Assembly (NCBI RefSeq): GCF_003259195.1
Contig: NZ_QJPK01000002.1
Coordinates: forward strand, 124,001-188,000
DNA: 64,000 bases
Direction: 5' to 3'
From: Paracoccus sediminilitoris
Lineage (GTDB): Bacteria; Pseudomonadota; Alphaproteobacteria; Rhodobacterales; Rhodobacteraceae
Of this stretch, positions 40,000 to 49,968 are shown piece after piece. A model generated the notes under the pieces. That model was given only the letters and a program-made list of their open reading frames with translations. It did not search any database and was not told where the DNA came from. Each line of letters begins with the position of its first letter. Position 1 is the stretch's first letter. Position numbers and translations under genes: made by a program.

Positions 40000-41526
40000 A
40001 TGCCGAACGACCAGACGCATGAATTCAAGGGCGTGGGCGTGATGCCCTTTGCCGCCCGTTACGACAACTTCATCGGTGGCGAATGGGTCGCGCCGAAATC
40101 GGGCAAGTATTTCACCAACACCACCCCCATCACCGGTGCCGCCATTGGCGAGATCGCCAGGTCGAACGCCGATGACATCGAGGCCGCGCTGGACGCCGCC
40201 CACAAGGCCAAGGACGCCTGGGGCAAGGCCTCGACCACGGAACGGTCGAACGCGCTGCTGCGGATCGCCGACCGGATGGAACAGAACCTGCAGCTGCTGG
40301 CCACCGCCGAAACCTGGGACAACGGCAAGCCCATCCGTGAGACGATGGCCGCCGACCTGCCGCTTGCCGTCGACCATTTCCGCTATTTCGCGGGCGTCCT
40401 GCGCGCGCAGGAAGGCGGCATCAGCGAGATCGACAATGACACTGTCGCCTATCACTTCCACGAACCGCTTGGTGTCGTGGGCCAGATCATCCCGTGGAAC
40501 TTCCCGCTGCTGATGGCCTGCTGGAAACTGGCGCCTGCGCTGGCCGCCGGCAACTGCGTGGTGCTGAAGCCCGCCGAACAGACCCCGGCGACGATCATGA
40601 TCTTTGCGGAGCTGATCGCCGACATCCTGCCGCCGGGCGTGCTGAACATCGTGAACGGTTTCGGCCTGGAGGCCGGCAAGCCCTTGGCCAGCAATCCGCG
40701 CATCGCCAAGATCGCCTTCACCGGGGAAACCACCACCGGCCGGCTGATCATGCAATATGCGTCCGAAAACCTGATCCCGGTGACGCTGGAACTGGGCGGC
40801 AAATCCCCCAACATCTTCCACGAGGATGTCTGCCGCGAGGATGACGATTTCTTCGACAAGGCGATTGAAGGCTTCGTGATGTTCGCACTGAACCAGGGCG
40901 AGGTCTGCACCTGCCCGTCGCGCGCGTTGATCCACGAAAAGATCTATGACCAGTTCATGGAAAAGGCGCTGAAGCGGGTCGAGGCCATCGTGCAGGGCGA
41001 TCCGCGCCATGAGGCCACGATGATCGGTGCCCAGGCATCCAGCGAGCAGAAGGAGAAGATCCTGTCCTATTTCGACATCGGTCGGAAAGAGGGCGCCGAG
41101 ATCCTGACGGGCGGCGAAACCGCCGATCATGGCGGCGAATTGTCGGGCGGCTATTACATCAAGCCGACGGTCTTCAAGGGCCATAACAAGATGCGCGTCT
41201 TTCAGGAGGAGATCTTTGGCCCGGTCGTGTCCGTGACCACCTTCAAGGACCATGACGAGGCGCTGTCCATCGCCAATGACACGCTTTACGGCCTGGGCGC
41301 GGGCGTCTGGTCGCGCGATGCCAACACCTGCTACCGCTTTGGCCGCGCCATCCAGGCGGGCCGGGTCTGGACGAACTGCTATCACGCCTATCCGGCCCAT
41401 GCGGCCTTCGGCGGTTACAAGCAGTCGGGCATCGGGCGCGAAAACCACCGCATGATGCTGGATCACTATCAGCAGACCAAGAACATGCTGGTCAGCTACA
41501 GCCCCAAGAAGCTCGGCTTCTTCTGA
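40000..41526 (+). CDS. NAD-dependent aldehyde dehydrogenase (ExaC/AcoD type)
   Basis: A 508-residue cytoplasmic enzyme oxidising acetaldehyde or similar aldehydes to acids. The catalytic cysteine is C303 in [10 protein letters not shown] and the general base is E264 in LELGGKSPN. The C-terminal [13 protein letters not shown] end resembles the Pseudomonas ExaC and Ralstonia AcoD enzymes (about 506 residues). A GAF/Fis regulator precedes it, and a DUF779 gene, a usual partner, lies two genes downstream. With PQQ dehydrogenases it would complete alcohol oxidation. Confidence 0.9.
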   Translation: MPNDQTHEFKGVGVMPFAARYDNFIGGEWVAPKSGKYFTNTTPITGAAIGEIARSNADDIEAALDAAHKAKDAWGKASTTERSNALLRIADRMEQNLQLLATAETWDNGKPIRETMAADLPLAVDHFRYFAGVLRAQEGGISEIDNDTVAYHFHEPLGVVGQIIPWNFPLLMACWKLAPALAAGNCVVLKPAEQTPATIMIFAELIADILPPGVLNIVNGFGLEAGKPLASNPRIAKIAFTGETTTGRLIMQYASENLIPVTLELGGKSPNIFHEDVCREDDDFFDKAIEGFVMFALNQGEVCTCPSRALIHEKIYDQFMEKALKRVEAIVQGDPRHEATMIGAQASSEQKEKILSYFDIGRKEGAEILTGGETADHGGELSGGYYIKPTVFKGHNKMRVFQEEIFGPVVSVTTFKDHDEALSIANDTLYGLGAGVWSRDANTCYRFGRAIQAGRVWTNCYHAYPAHAAFGGYKQSGIGRENHRMMLDHYQQTKNMLVSYSPKKLGFF

Positions 41527-41533
41527 TCCGCAA

Positions 41534-41563
41534 CGGTGGGCGGGCCGCCGGGGCCGCCCACCG
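41534..41563 (+). terminator. Terminator after the aldehyde dehydrogenase gene
   Basis: CGGTGGGCGG and CCGCCCACCG form a perfect 10-base stem with a 10-base loop, 8 bases after the stop. Only a weak T-rich stretch (ATCCTTC) follows. Confidence 0.6.
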
Positions 41564-41635
41564 ATCCTTCGGCAACCGCCGGGGGATCTGCGGCGTTGGG
41601 GCAGGACGCATCCCCTCCCTGTCGGACTGCCCCAC

Positions 41636-42691
41636 ATGCCCAAAGACAGCATCATCGACCCCCAGGACGCCGCCGAAAGCGCGGGCCTGATCTATGTGAA
41701 CGACGACATGGCGGGCATCACCCGCGTCAGGTCCGGCAAGGGCTTTTCCTATCGCGACGCCAAGGGCCGGACGATCAGGGACAAGGCTGAACGCAAGCGC
41801 CTGGCGTCGCTGGCCATTCCGCCCGCCTATGACGATGTCTGGATCTGCCCGGACCCGCGCGGCCACATCCAGGCGACGGGGCGCGATGCCAAGGGGCGCA
41901 AGCAATATCGATACCACCCTGATTTCCGAGAGGTCCGCGACAGTGCCAAATACGACCGCATGCTGGATTTCGCGAAGGCCCTGCCAGCCTTGCGCGCGCA
42001 GGTCGATCAGGACATGTCGCGACGCGGGATGCCCGCGGAAAAGGTGCTGGGCACCATCGTCTATCTGCTGGAACATACGATGATCCGCGTCGGCAATTCG
42101 GATTATGTCAAACAGAACAAGTCGCACGGGCTGACGACCCTGCGCGACCGGCATGTCAGCTTTGACGGCAACAGGATCCGGTTCAGGTTCCGCGGCAAGA
42201 GCGGCAAGGAATGGGACCTGGGGCTGCGCGACAGGCGGGTGGCGCGCATCGTGCGGGCCGCGCAAGAGATCCCCGGCCAGCACCTGTTCCAGTATCTGGA
42301 CGAAGACGGCGCCCGACATCAGGTGTCATCGTCGGATGTGAACGCCTATCTGCGCGAGATCTCGGGGCGGCAGATCACGGCCAAGGATTTCCGCACCTGG
42401 ACCGGCACGGTTTTGGCCGCCTTGGCGCTGTCGGAGTTTGAAAAGGCCGACAGCGACGCCGCCGCCAAGCGCAACATCCGCGACGCCATCGAAACCGTGG
42501 CTGCACGTCTGGGGAACACGCCGACCATCTGTCGCAAATGCTATGTCCATCCGCAGATCATCGACGCCTATCTGGCCGACGAGTTGAAGCTGGAACTGCA
42601 GGACAGCATCGAGGACAATCTGAATAGCGCCGACCTGCGTCTCGAGGAAAAGCAGGTGCTGCGCCTGCTGAAAAGGAGGTTGAAGTCATGA
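41636..42691 (+). CDS. DNA topoisomerase IB (poxvirus/bacterial type)
   Basis: A 351-residue type IB topoisomerase that relaxes supercoils through a 3'-phosphotyrosine. The catalytic tyrosine is Y303 in CRKCYVHPQIID. Earlier active-site residues lie in VLGTIVYLLEHTMIRVGN and HGLTTLRDRHV (RxxK region), and in RTWTGTVLAA. The length is normal for bacterial TopIB. It overlaps the following DUF779 gene by four bases (ATGA), so it is co-translated with it. Confidence 0.9.
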   Translation: MPKDSIIDPQDAAESAGLIYVNDDMAGITRVRSGKGFSYRDAKGRTIRDKAERKRLASLAIPPAYDDVWICPDPRGHIQATGRDAKGRKQYRYHPDFREVRDSAKYDRMLDFAKALPALRAQVDQDMSRRGMPAEKVLGTIVYLLEHTMIRVGNSDYVKQNKSHGLTTLRDRHVSFDGNRIRFRFRGKSGKEWDLGLRDRRVARIVRAAQEIPGQHLFQYLDEDGARHQVSSSDVNAYLREISGRQITAKDFRTWTGTVLAALALSEFEKADSDAAAKRNIRDAIETVAARLGNTPTICRKCYVHPQIIDAYLADELKLELQDSIEDNLNSADLRLEEKQVLRLLKRRLKS

Positions 42692-43017
42692 GCACCGTCA
42701 CCGCCACCCCCGAAGCCCTGGACCTGATCCGGGAAATCGTGGCCGATCACGGCCCCGTCCTGTTCCACCAGTCGGGCGGCTGTTGCGACGGGTCGTCGCC
42801 CATGTGCTATCCCCAAGGCGATTTTCGCATCGGCGACCGCGACGTGAGACTGGGAGAGATCGGTGGCGCGCCCTTCTACATTTCGGCCAGCCAGTACGAG
42901 GCATGGAAGCATACCGACCTGATCATCGACGTGGTCGCCGGGCGCGGCGGCATGTTCAGCCTGGATAACGGACGGGAAAAGCGCTTTCTGATGCGGTCGC
43001 AGCTGTGCAGCATCTGA
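42688..43017 (+). CDS. DUF779 protein
   Basis: A 109-residue protein of the DUF779 family, which almost always sits beside NAD-dependent aldehyde dehydrogenases. Its cysteine-rich centre SGGCCDGSSPMCYP (about residues 29-42) and the end RGGMFSLDNGREKRFL are typical and suggest metal or redox function. The role is unknown. Here a topoisomerase gene separates it from the dehydrogenase and overlaps it by four bases. Confidence 0.85.
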   Translation: MSTVTATPEALDLIREIVADHGPVLFHQSGGCCDGSSPMCYPQGDFRIGDRDVRLGEIGGAPFYISASQYEAWKHTDLIIDVVAGRGGMFSLDNGREKRFLMRSQLCSI

Positions 43018-43088
43018 TGCGCATGGGCGTTGTGACCCCGTTGATGTTCGGCTAAACAGACGGCAACCCCCCAAAGGAAGGTTGTCCC

Positions 43089-44006
43089 ATGACCCACAGC
43101 GTCTTCATCGATGGCGAAGCCGGAACCACCGGCCTTCAGATCCGCGACCGCCTGCTGGGACGCGAGGATATCCGACTGATCCAGATCGACCCCGCACGCC
43201 GCAAGGATGCAGAGGCGCGGGCCGAAGCGTTTCGGGCTGCCGATGTCGCGATCCTGTGCCTGCCCGATGATGCCGCGCGCGAGGCGGTCGAACTGACCCG
43301 CGACATGGATGTGCGCCTGATCGACGCTTCGACCGCGCATCGGATCGATCCGGACTGGGTCTTCGGCTATGCCGAACTGGCCCCCGAGATGCGCGAACTG
43401 ATCGCAGGCGCGCGGTTCGTCAGCAATCCGGGATGCTATTCCACCGGTTCGATCGCGATGATCGCCCCGCTGGTGGCGGCCGGCCTGATCGAGGAGAACG
43501 AGGCGCTGACCATCAATGCCGTCAGCGGCTATACCGGCGGCGGCAAGGCCCTGATCGCGGAATACGAGGCGCAGACCGCGCCGCCGCATTTCGTCTATGG
43601 CCTGACGCAGCGCCACAAGCACATCCCCGAGATCATGACCCATGGCGGCCTGCTGATCCAGCCGATCTTCTCGCCCTCGGTCGGGAATTTCGCGCAGGGC
43701 ATGGCCGTTCAGCTGCCGTTGCATCTGGATGACGAACGCAGCATCGCGGGCCTGCACCAGGCGCTGTCCGATCACTATGCCGGGCAGGATTTTGTGCAGG
43801 TCGTGCCCGCCGACCAGATCGGCGCGCGCATCGATCCCACCGCGATGAACGGCACCAACGTGATGCAGATCAGCGTCCATGGCGACGAGGATGCGGGCTG
43901 TGCCAATGTTATCGCGGTGCTGGACAACCTAGGCAAGGGCGCATCGGGGGCCGCGGTTCAGAACCTGAACATCATGCTGGGCCTTCCGGAAGGCGCGGGG
44001 CTGTAA
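43089..44006 (+). CDS. argC: N-acetyl-gamma-glutamyl-phosphate reductase (short type 2)
   Basis: A 305-residue NADPH-dependent reductase of arginine synthesis that converts N-acetylglutamyl phosphate to the semialdehyde. The nucleotide-binding start is VFIDGEAGTTGLQI. The catalytic cysteine is C116 in SNPGCYSTG, and the catalytic histidine region is QRHKHIPEI. The length fits the short AGPR type rather than the 340-residue form. It is monocistronic; no other arg genes are in the window. Confidence 0.93.
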   Translation: MTHSVFIDGEAGTTGLQIRDRLLGREDIRLIQIDPARRKDAEARAEAFRAADVAILCLPDDAAREAVELTRDMDVRLIDASTAHRIDPDWVFGYAELAPEMRELIAGARFVSNPGCYSTGSIAMIAPLVAAGLIEENEALTINAVSGYTGGGKALIAEYEAQTAPPHFVYGLTQRHKHIPEIMTHGGLLIQPIFSPSVGNFAQGMAVQLPLHLDDERSIAGLHQALSDHYAGQDFVQVVPADQIGARIDPTAMNGTNVMQISVHGDEDAGCANVIAVLDNLGKGASGAAVQNLNIMLGLPEGAGL

Positions 44007-44048
44007 CAGGCCGCGGGCTTTATCCTTTGACAGACGGAAAATCCGGCC

Positions 44049-44069
44049 GTTAACGTTCCAAGCGTTAAC
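44049..44069. promoter_or_regulatory. Perfect 7-7-7 inverted repeat upstream of the RTX gene
   Basis: GTTAACG, a 7-base spacer, then CGTTAAC. Each arm contains the self-complementary GTTAAC. It lies 58 bases upstream of the RTX start codon and looks like a site for a dimeric regulator. It superficially resembles a CtrA box but the TTAA to TTAA spacing is 11, not 7. Confidence 0.5.
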
Positions 44070-44080
44070 ACGTACCGGAT

Positions 44081-44123
44081 GGCCTGCAAATGGCTGCAGG
44101 CCTCCGTTGTCAAACCGGAGGCC
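44081..44123 (+). promoter_or_regulatory. Two overlapping leader hairpins at the RTX ribosome binding site
   Basis: Hairpin 1 pairs GGCCTGCA (44081-44088) with TGCAGGCC (44095-44102). Hairpin 2 pairs GGCCTCCG (44099-44106) with CGGAGGCC (44116-44123), which contains the GGAGG ribosome binding site. The two share bases 44099-44102, so full formation of one excludes full formation of the other. This fits an on/off translational switch. Confidence 0.55.
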
Positions 44124-44126
44124 GAG

Positions 44127-45179
44127 ATGGCGAGATTGACCGCAAATTCCCGCTTTGATCAGACCCGGATGGATCTGAATGTTCTGAGCCGTAACCGCGT
44201 CGATGTCGAATTCTTCGACGACGTCAATCTTGCCATTGACGGCCAGCCCATCGAGGATGTCTTCCTGATCAGCTATCTCGATGGCGGCTTTGCCTCCAAC
44301 GCCTATCTGGGCGGCCAGGATTTCCGGCTGGGTTCGGACGACTTTTCAATCATGGGCACGCTGAACGCGGTCGCCATCGCCGCCGAAAGTGCGGGCGTGA
44401 CGATCCAGAACTGGCGGATCAGCGGCCTTGAGACGCCTTTGTCCGACCTGGTGACCGCCGCCGAAAGCGCGGGCCAGGCCGACGACCGGCAATTCATCAG
44501 CCGCGTCCTGTCGGGCAGCGATGTCTTCCGGCTCAGCGGCGGTGACGACAGGGCGATGGGTCTTGACGGCAATGATCGGATGATGGGCAAGGGCGGCGAT
44601 GACAGCCTGCAGGGAAATGACGGCGCTGATACGATCCTGGGCGATGGCGGCATGGATGTGCTGTGGGGCGGCAAGGGCTTTGATGTCCTGCGCGGTGGAT
44701 CGGGAGCCGATACCGTGATCGGCGGCAGGGGCCAGGACCAGCTGCTGGGGGGCTTTGGCGATGACCGCTTGGAGGGGCACGTGGGTAGCGATCAGCTGAC
44801 GGGCGGACGGGGCAATGACCTGCTGATCGGCGGTCGCGGGCGCGACCTCATGACCGGCGGGCAGGGCGCGGATGTGTTCAAGTTCAATATGCTGGCGGAT
44901 TCGGGACGCTTTGCTGCCGGGGCGGACGTGATCCAGGATTTCGGTGTCAGACGTGACCGTATCGACCTGTCGGCGATCGACGCGGACATTGGGGTCAAGG
45001 GCAATCAGGCCTTCACATTGTCGCTGGATGGGCTGAGCGGACAGGCGGGCCAGCTGGCGATGCTGATCGACGCGGACCGGACCCGGGTGATGATCGATAT
45101 CGACGGCGACGCGACTGCTGACATGATGATCAGCCTGATCGGTCGGCTGGATCTGGGTGCGGATGACTTCATCCTGTGA
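44127..45179 (+). CDS. RTX calcium-binding protein, probably secreted by type I secretion
   Basis: A 350-residue acidic protein. The N-terminal domain (about residues 1-130) has no recognised family. Residues 138-252 hold about twelve tandem glycine/aspartate nonapeptides (pattern GGxGxDxLx), which bind calcium outside the cell. The C-terminal region (about 255-350) resembles the serralysin/RTX C-terminal domain that holds a type I secretion signal. There is no N-terminal signal peptide. The ATG at 44127 is chosen because GGAGG precedes it. No secretion ABC transporter is next to it. Confidence 0.82.
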   Translation: MARLTANSRFDQTRMDLNVLSRNRVDVEFFDDVNLAIDGQPIEDVFLISYLDGGFASNAYLGGQDFRLGSDDFSIMGTLNAVAIAAESAGVTIQNWRISGLETPLSDLVTAAESAGQADDRQFISRVLSGSDVFRLSGGDDRAMGLDGNDRMMGKGGDDSLQGNDGADTILGDGGMDVLWGGKGFDVLRGGSGADTVIGGRGQDQLLGGFGDDRLEGHVGSDQLTGGRGNDLLIGGRGRDLMTGGQGADVFKFNMLADSGRFAAGADVIQDFGVRRDRIDLSAIDADIGVKGNQAFTLSLDGLSGQAGQLAMLIDADRTRVMIDIDGDATADMMISLIGRLDLGADDFIL

Positions 45180-45185
45180 CGTCAT

Positions 45186-45220
45186 GCCCTGCGCAGCCGG
45201 ACTGCGCAGGGCCGTCTTCA
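45186..45220. terminator. Bidirectional terminator between the RTX gene and gcvP
   Basis: GCCCTGCGCAG and CTGCGCAGGGC form a perfect 11-base stem with a 5-base loop. TCTTCATTCCTT follows on the plus strand. It lies between two convergent stop codons. Confidence 0.8.
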
Positions 45221-45224
45221 TTCC

Positions 45225-48065
45225 TTATTCCGCAGCCTCGGCATAGGCCTCCAGCGGCGGGCAGGTGCAGATCAGGTTGCGGTCGCCATGGGCATTGTCC
45301 ACGCGCCCGACCGGTGGCCAGTACTTGTCCACGCGGAAGGCACCCGGCGGAAAACAGCCCTGTTCGCGGCTGTAGGGGCGGTCCCAATCGCGGACCAGAT
45401 CCTCGACCGTGTGGGGGGCGTGGCGCAGGGGGCTGCTCTCGACCTCGATCCGGCCTTCGGCGATATCGGTGATCTCGTCCCGGATCGCCAGCAGGGCGGT
45501 GACAAAGCGGTCGATCTCGGCCTTGGTTTCCGATTCCGTCGGTTCGACCATCAGCGTGCCCGCGACGGGCCAGCTCATCGTCGGGGCGTGAAAGCCGTTA
45601 TCAACCAGACGCTTGGCGATGTCATCGACCGTGACGCCATGTTCAGCAAAGGGCCGGGTGTCGATGATGCATTCATGCGCCACGCGGCCACGATTGCCCA
45701 TGAACAGGATCGGATAGGCCCCGGTCAGCCGCGCTGCGATATAGTTTGCGTTCAGGATCGCCACGCGGGTCGCCTGCGTCAGGCCCTCGCCGCCCATCAT
45801 CAGGCAATAGGCCCAACTGATCAGCAGGATCGAGGCGCTGCCATAGGGGGCCGCGCTGACCGCGCCGCTGTCACCTTCCTGCGGATCGCCGGGCAGGAAG
45901 GGCGCCAGATGCGCGCGCACGCCGATGGGGCCCATGCCGGGGCCGCCGCCGCCATGCGGGATGGCGAAGGTCTTGTGCAGGTTCAGGTGGCTGACATCGC
46001 CGCCGATCTCGCCGGGTTTCACCAGACCGACCAGCGCGTTCATGTTCGCGCCGTCGATATAGACCTGTCCGCCATGATCATGGGTGATGTCGCAGACCTG
46101 ACGCACCGTGTCTTCAAAGACGCCATGCGTGCTGGGATAGGTGATCATCACCGCCGCCAGCCGGTCGCCGGCCTTGGCCGCCTTGTCGGCGAAATCCTCC
46201 AGGTCGATATCGCCGTTCGGGGCCGATTTCACCACCACGACCTGCATGCCGCACATCTGCGCGGTGGCAGGGTTGGTGCCATGGGCGCTGACGGGGATCA
46301 GGCAGATGTCGCGCTGATCGTCGCCGCGGCTGCGGTGATAAGCCTGAATGGTCAGCAGCCCCGCATATTCCCCCTGCGCGCCGCTGTTGGGCTGCATGGA
46401 AAACGCGTCATAGCCGGTAATGCGGCACAGCTTTTCCACCAGATCGCCGATTGCCTCGTGGTATCCCGCCGCCTGGTCATGCGGTGCGAAAGGGTGCAGC
46501 GCGCCGAATTCCGGCCAGGTGATGGGCATCATCTCGGCAGCGGCGTTCAGCTTCATGGTGCAGGACCCCAGCGGGATCATTGCCCGGTCCAGCGCCAGGT
46601 CGCGGTCCGATAGACGACGCATATAGCGCATCATCTCGGATTCAGCGCGATTCATGTGAAACACCGGGTGGGTCAGGTATTCGCTGTCGCGCAGCAGGTC
46701 GTCGGGGATGGCGGGCGCGGTGGCGGGCGTTGCCGCATCGGTGATGCCGAAGGCGTCCAGCAGCTTGGTGATGACGGTCGTGTCCGTCGTCTCGTCGACG
46801 CTGATGCCGACGCGGTCACGGCCGACCTTGCGCAGGTTGATGCCCCGGTGACGCGCGGCGGCCATGATGCCCTGTTGGCCGACGCCCACGCGCACGGTGA
46901 TCGTGTCGAAGAAGGTCTCGGGGGCGACATCGGCACCTGCATCGCGCAGGGCGTCGGCGATAGTCACGGCATGCAGGTGGACGCGCTGTGCAATCGCCCG
47001 CAAACCTACCGGCCCGTGGAAGACGGCATAGAAGGACGCCATCACCGCCAGCAGTGCCTGCGCGGTGCAGACGTTGCTGGTCGCCTTTTCGCGGCGGATA
47101 TGCTGTTCGCGGGTCTGCAGCGACAGGCGATAGGCCTGGTTGCCGGATGCGTCGATGCTGACGCCGACGATCCGCCCCGGCATGGCGCGCTTCAGCGCAT
47201 CGCGGCAGGAGATGAAGGCCGCGTGCGGCCCGCCATAGCCCATTGGCACGCCGAACCGCTGCGCCGAACCCACGGCGATGTCGGCACCCATCGCGCCCGG
47301 CTCCTTCAAGACGCAGAGCGCCAGAAGGTCGGTCGCGACGATGGCCAGCGCGCCCGTGCCGTGCAGGGCGTCGATATCGGCGGTCAGGTCGCGGACATGC
47401 CCATAAGTGCCGGGATACTGGAAGATCGCGCCAAAGACGGCGGCGGGGTCCATGTCCTGTGCGTCGCCTTGGATGACCTCGATGCCCAGGGGGGCGGCGC
47501 GGGTCTGGATCACGGCGATCGATTGTGGGTGCAGGTTGCGATCGACGAAGAAGCCCTGCGCCTTGGATTTCGACTGGCGGCGCGCCATGGCCATCGCCTC
47601 GGCCGCGGCGGTGGCTTCGTCCAGCAAGGACGCATTCGCCACCGGCAGGCCGGTCAGATCCGCGACCATGGTCTGGAAGTTCAAAAGCGCCTCAAGGCGA
47701 CCTTGGGCGATCTCGGGCTGATAGGGGGTATAGGCGGTATACCAAGCCGGGTTTTCCAGGATGTTTCGCTGGATGGCGGGGGGCGTCACGGTCCCGTAAT
47801 ACCCTTGGCCGATCAGGCTGGTCATCACGCGATTTTTCGACGCGACCTCCTTCATGCGCGCCAGCAGCCCGGCCTCGGACAGGGCGGGCCAGTCCAGCAC
47901 ATCCTTCTGGCGGATGGCCTGGGGCACGGTCTGGTCGATCAGCGCGTCAAGGCTGTCGGTGCCGACGGCCTTCAGCATCTGCTCCATCTCGGCGGGCGAG
48001 GGGCCGATGTGGCGGCGGTTGGCGAAATCGTCGGGGTTGTAGTCGCTTGCAGTCCAGCGGGTCAT
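45225..48065 (-). CDS. gcvP: Glycine dehydrogenase (decarboxylating), P protein
   Basis: A 946-residue PLP enzyme that decarboxylates glycine and passes the aminomethyl group to GcvH. It is the full-length single-chain form, with two homologous halves. The PLP lysine is in [15 protein letters not shown] in the second half. The start at 48065 ([11 protein letters not shown]) matches the family; upstream in-frame codons do not. It is the last gene of gcvT-gcvH-gcvP. Confidence 0.96.
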   Translation of the reverse strand: MTRWTASDYNPDDFANRRHIGPSPAEMEQMLKAVGTDSLDALIDQTVPQAIRQKDVLDWPALSEAGLLARMKEVASKNRVMTSLIGQGYYGTVTPPAIQRNILENPAWYTAYTPYQPEIAQGRLEALLNFQTMVADLTGLPVANASLLDEATAAAEAMAMARRQSKSKAQGFFVDRNLHPQSIAVIQTRAAPLGIEVIQGDAQDMDPAAVFGAIFQYPGTYGHVRDLTADIDALHGTGALAIVATDLLALCVLKEPGAMGADIAVGSAQRFGVPMGYGGPHAAFISCRDALKRAMPGRIVGVSIDASGNQAYRLSLQTREQHIRREKATSNVCTAQALLAVMASFYAVFHGPVGLRAIAQRVHLHAVTIADALRDAGADVAPETFFDTITVRVGVGQQGIMAAARHRGINLRKVGRDRVGISVDETTDTTVITKLLDAFGITDAATPATAPAIPDDLLRDSEYLTHPVFHMNRAESEMMRYMRRLSDRDLALDRAMIPLGSCTMKLNAAAEMMPITWPEFGALHPFAPHDQAAGYHEAIGDLVEKLCRITGYDAFSMQPNSGAQGEYAGLLTIQAYHRSRGDDQRDICLIPVSAHGTNPATAQMCGMQVVVVKSAPNGDIDLEDFADKAAKAGDRLAAVMITYPSTHGVFEDTVRQVCDITHDHGGQVYIDGANMNALVGLVKPGEIGGDVSHLNLHKTFAIPHGGGGPGMGPIGVRAHLAPFLPGDPQEGDSGAVSAAPYGSASILLISWAYCLMMGGEGLTQATRVAILNANYIAARLTGAYPILFMGNRGRVAHECIIDTRPFAEHGVTVDDIAKRLVDNGFHAPTMSWPVAGTLMVEPTESETKAEIDRFVTALLAIRDEITDIAEGRIEVESSPLRHAPHTVEDLVRDWDRPYSREQGCFPPGAFRVDKYWPPVGRVDNAHGDRNLICTCPPLEAYAEAAE

Positions 48066-48091
48066 TCGGGTCACGCTCCTGGCAGGGGGGA

Positions 48092-48114
48092 TGCGGGGGC
48101 CGCGCGCCCCCGCA
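48092..48114 (-). terminator. GC-rich hairpin between gcvH and gcvP
   Basis: TGCGGGGGC and GCCCCCGCA pair perfectly around a 5-base loop in the 56-base gap. No T-run is present. It may stabilise the gcvTH messenger or reduce read-through into gcvP. Confidence 0.4.
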
Positions 48115-48121
48115 CGGGAGG

Positions 48122-48481
48122 TCAGTCGACCAATGCCTTGTAGGCAGCTTCGTCCATGAAGCCTTCGATCGCGGCCGGATCGGCCGGCTTGATCCGGAAG
48201 AACCATGCCGCCATCGGGTCAGCGTTCACATCGCCCGGCGCATCTGCCAGCGCCGTATTGACGGCGGTGATGGTGCCGCCGACGGGGGCGGTGATGTCGG
48301 ACGCGGCCTTGACCGATTCGATAACCACGATCTCGTCTCCGGCGATGACATCGGTGCCTTCCTCGGGCAGTTCGATGAAGACGACGTCACCCAGCTGTTC
48401 GCTGGCGTGCTTGGTGATGCCCACTACGATCTCGTCGCCCTCGGCGCGCAGCCATTCATGGTCGTCGGTATATTTCAGCAT
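48122..48481 (-). CDS. gcvH: Glycine cleavage system H protein
   Basis: A 119-residue lipoyl carrier that shuttles the aminomethyl group between P, T and L proteins. The lipoylated lysine is K58 in ESVKAASD, and HEWLR is at the N-terminus. The start is set by the family N-terminus [10 protein letters not shown]. It lies 10 bases after gcvT. Confidence 0.96.
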   Translation of the reverse strand: MLKYTDDHEWLRAEGDEIVVGITKHASEQLGDVVFIELPEEGTDVIAGDEIVVIESVKAASDITAPVGGTITAVNTALADAPGDVNADPMAAWFFRIKPADPAAIEGFMDEAAYKALVD

Positions 48482-48491
48482 AGCGTTATCC

Positions 48492-49616
48492 TCAGCGTTT
48501 GTAGGAGGGCGTGACAAAGGGAAGTGCTGTGATGGTGACCGGAACGCGCTTGCCGCGCAACTCGGCCCAGATGGTGGCGCCTTCGGGAAGGCTGGCGTCG
48601 ATGATCGCCATGGCGACGGGCCCGCCGACCGAGGGTCCGAAGCCCCCCGACCGCACGGTGCCAAGGGGGGCGTCGCCGGTTTGATCGGCAAACAGGGTGA
48701 CGCCTTCGCGGATGGGGGCGCGGCCTTCGGGGCGCAGCCCGCGGCGCGTCGTGGCGGCCCCTGCGTCCAGTTCGGCCAGCACCGCATCCGCACCGGGAAA
48801 ACCGCCTGCCCGTGCGCCGCCGTTGCGGCGGGCCTTGGGGATGGACCAGCCAAGGGCGGCCTGGGCCGGCGTCACGTCGGGATCCATGTCATGGCCGTAA
48901 AGCGGCATTCCGGCCTCCAGCCGCAGACTGTCGCGGGCGCCAAGGCCGATGGGGGCCACCTCGGGCTGGTCCAGCAGGGCGCGGGCGAAATCCTCCAGCG
49001 CGGCATCGGGAACCGAGATCTCGAACCCGTCCTCGCCGGTATAGCCCGACCGCGAGATCCACAGATCATGTCCCTGCCAGTCAAAGCTCAAGCTGTCCAT
49101 GAAGCGCATCTCGACGGTGGCCGGGATCAGTCGCTCCAGCACACCCGCCGAACGCGGGCCCTGCAAGGCCACCAGCCCGCGATCGGTCACGGGTTCGATG
49201 GCGACGCCATCCAGCGTTCGCAGATGGGCGATGTCCTGATCGGCGCAGGCGGCATTGACCACCAGCAGGAAGTGGTCGCCGCGATTGGCGAACATCAGGT
49301 CGTCCAGAATGCCGCCCTGTTCATTGGTGAACAGGCCATAGCGCTGGCGTCCCGGCGCCAGGTCCAGAACGTTGGCGGGGATCAGCGTTTCCAGCGCCAG
49401 CGCGGCGGTCTGGATATTGCCGTCCAGCGGGCGAACGAAGACCTGTCCCATGTGGCTGACGTCGAACAGCCCGGCGTTTTCACGGGTATGCAGATGTTCG
49501 GCCATGACGCCCATCGGGAACTGGACGGGCATGTCCCATCCGGCAAAGGGCACCATCCTGGCGCCAAGTTCGACGTGAAGGTCGTGCAGACCTGTCCGGC
49601 GGGTCGTGTCGGCCAT
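48492..49616 (-). CDS. gcvT: Glycine cleavage system T protein (aminomethyltransferase)
   Basis: A 374-residue enzyme that transfers the methylene group to tetrahydrofolate and releases ammonia. Family blocks include MVPFAGWDMPVQF, FDVSHMGQ, SRSGYTGEDGFEI and LRLEAGMPLYGHD. It heads the gcvTHP operon and has a tandem glycine riboswitch in its leader. Confidence 0.95.
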   Translation of the reverse strand: MADTTRRTGLHDLHVELGARMVPFAGWDMPVQFPMGVMAEHLHTRENAGLFDVSHMGQVFVRPLDGNIQTAALALETLIPANVLDLAPGRQRYGLFTNEQGGILDDLMFANRGDHFLLVVNAACADQDIAHLRTLDGVAIEPVTDRGLVALQGPRSAGVLERLIPATVEMRFMDSLSFDWQGHDLWISRSGYTGEDGFEISVPDAALEDFARALLDQPEVAPIGLGARDSLRLEAGMPLYGHDMDPDVTPAQAALGWSIPKARRNGGARAGGFPGADAVLAELDAGAATTRRGLRPEGRAPIREGVTLFADQTGDAPLGTVRSGGFGPSVGGPVAMAIIDASLPEGATIWAELRGKRVPVTITALPFVTPSYKR

Positions 49617-49685
49617 GGGGCCTCCTGCTGTTCCTGCCGAACGCTCGGCATCGGTTGGGCGGGCAAGCTGCCCGCGCGTCGATGC

Positions 49686-49852
49686 CCCCTCTGTCCCTGC
49701 CCGGATCGGGCGCCTGAGATCGTTATCCCTTCGGCGGGCCTTGCGGCCACTCTCCAGAGTTCTTGGGGAAAACGGTCCTTTTGCCTGAGAGTTCGCCGGG
49801 GCGGCTGCTCCTTCGGCCCCGGATTGTCACCGGTTTCTCCCGAATTCCTGTG
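49686..49852 (-). ncRNA. Tandem glycine riboswitch upstream of gcvT
   Basis: Read on the minus strand, aptamer 1 (about 49852-49763) contains CGGGAGA, CCGAAGGAGCAG and the invariant CTCTCAGGCAAAAGGACCG. Aptamer 2 (about 49758-49686) contains TGGAGAG, GCCGAAGGGATAAC and ATCTCAGGCGCCCGATC. The order and spacing fit the glycine riboswitch pair. It should turn on gcvTHP when glycine is high. Confidence 0.92.
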
Positions 49853-49968
49853 ATGGTGCTACTGTCAGGCCGCTGTCAAAGCAAGCCTTTTGTCGTAGGG
49901 GGCGGGGCGGTTGACAGTGCCAACCGCCCCGGCCCATCGTCCGGGCGGACCTGTCGCGGAAAGACCCG

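Noticed and set aside
44049..44069. CtrA binding site before the RTX gene.
   Set aside because: TTAA to TTAA spacing is 11 bases instead of 7; kept as an unspecified inverted repeat.
45288..48143. Open frames of 441 and 495 codons on the plus strand across gcvP.
   Set aside because: Antisense to a full-length gcvP with all motifs; no ribosome binding site or family match.
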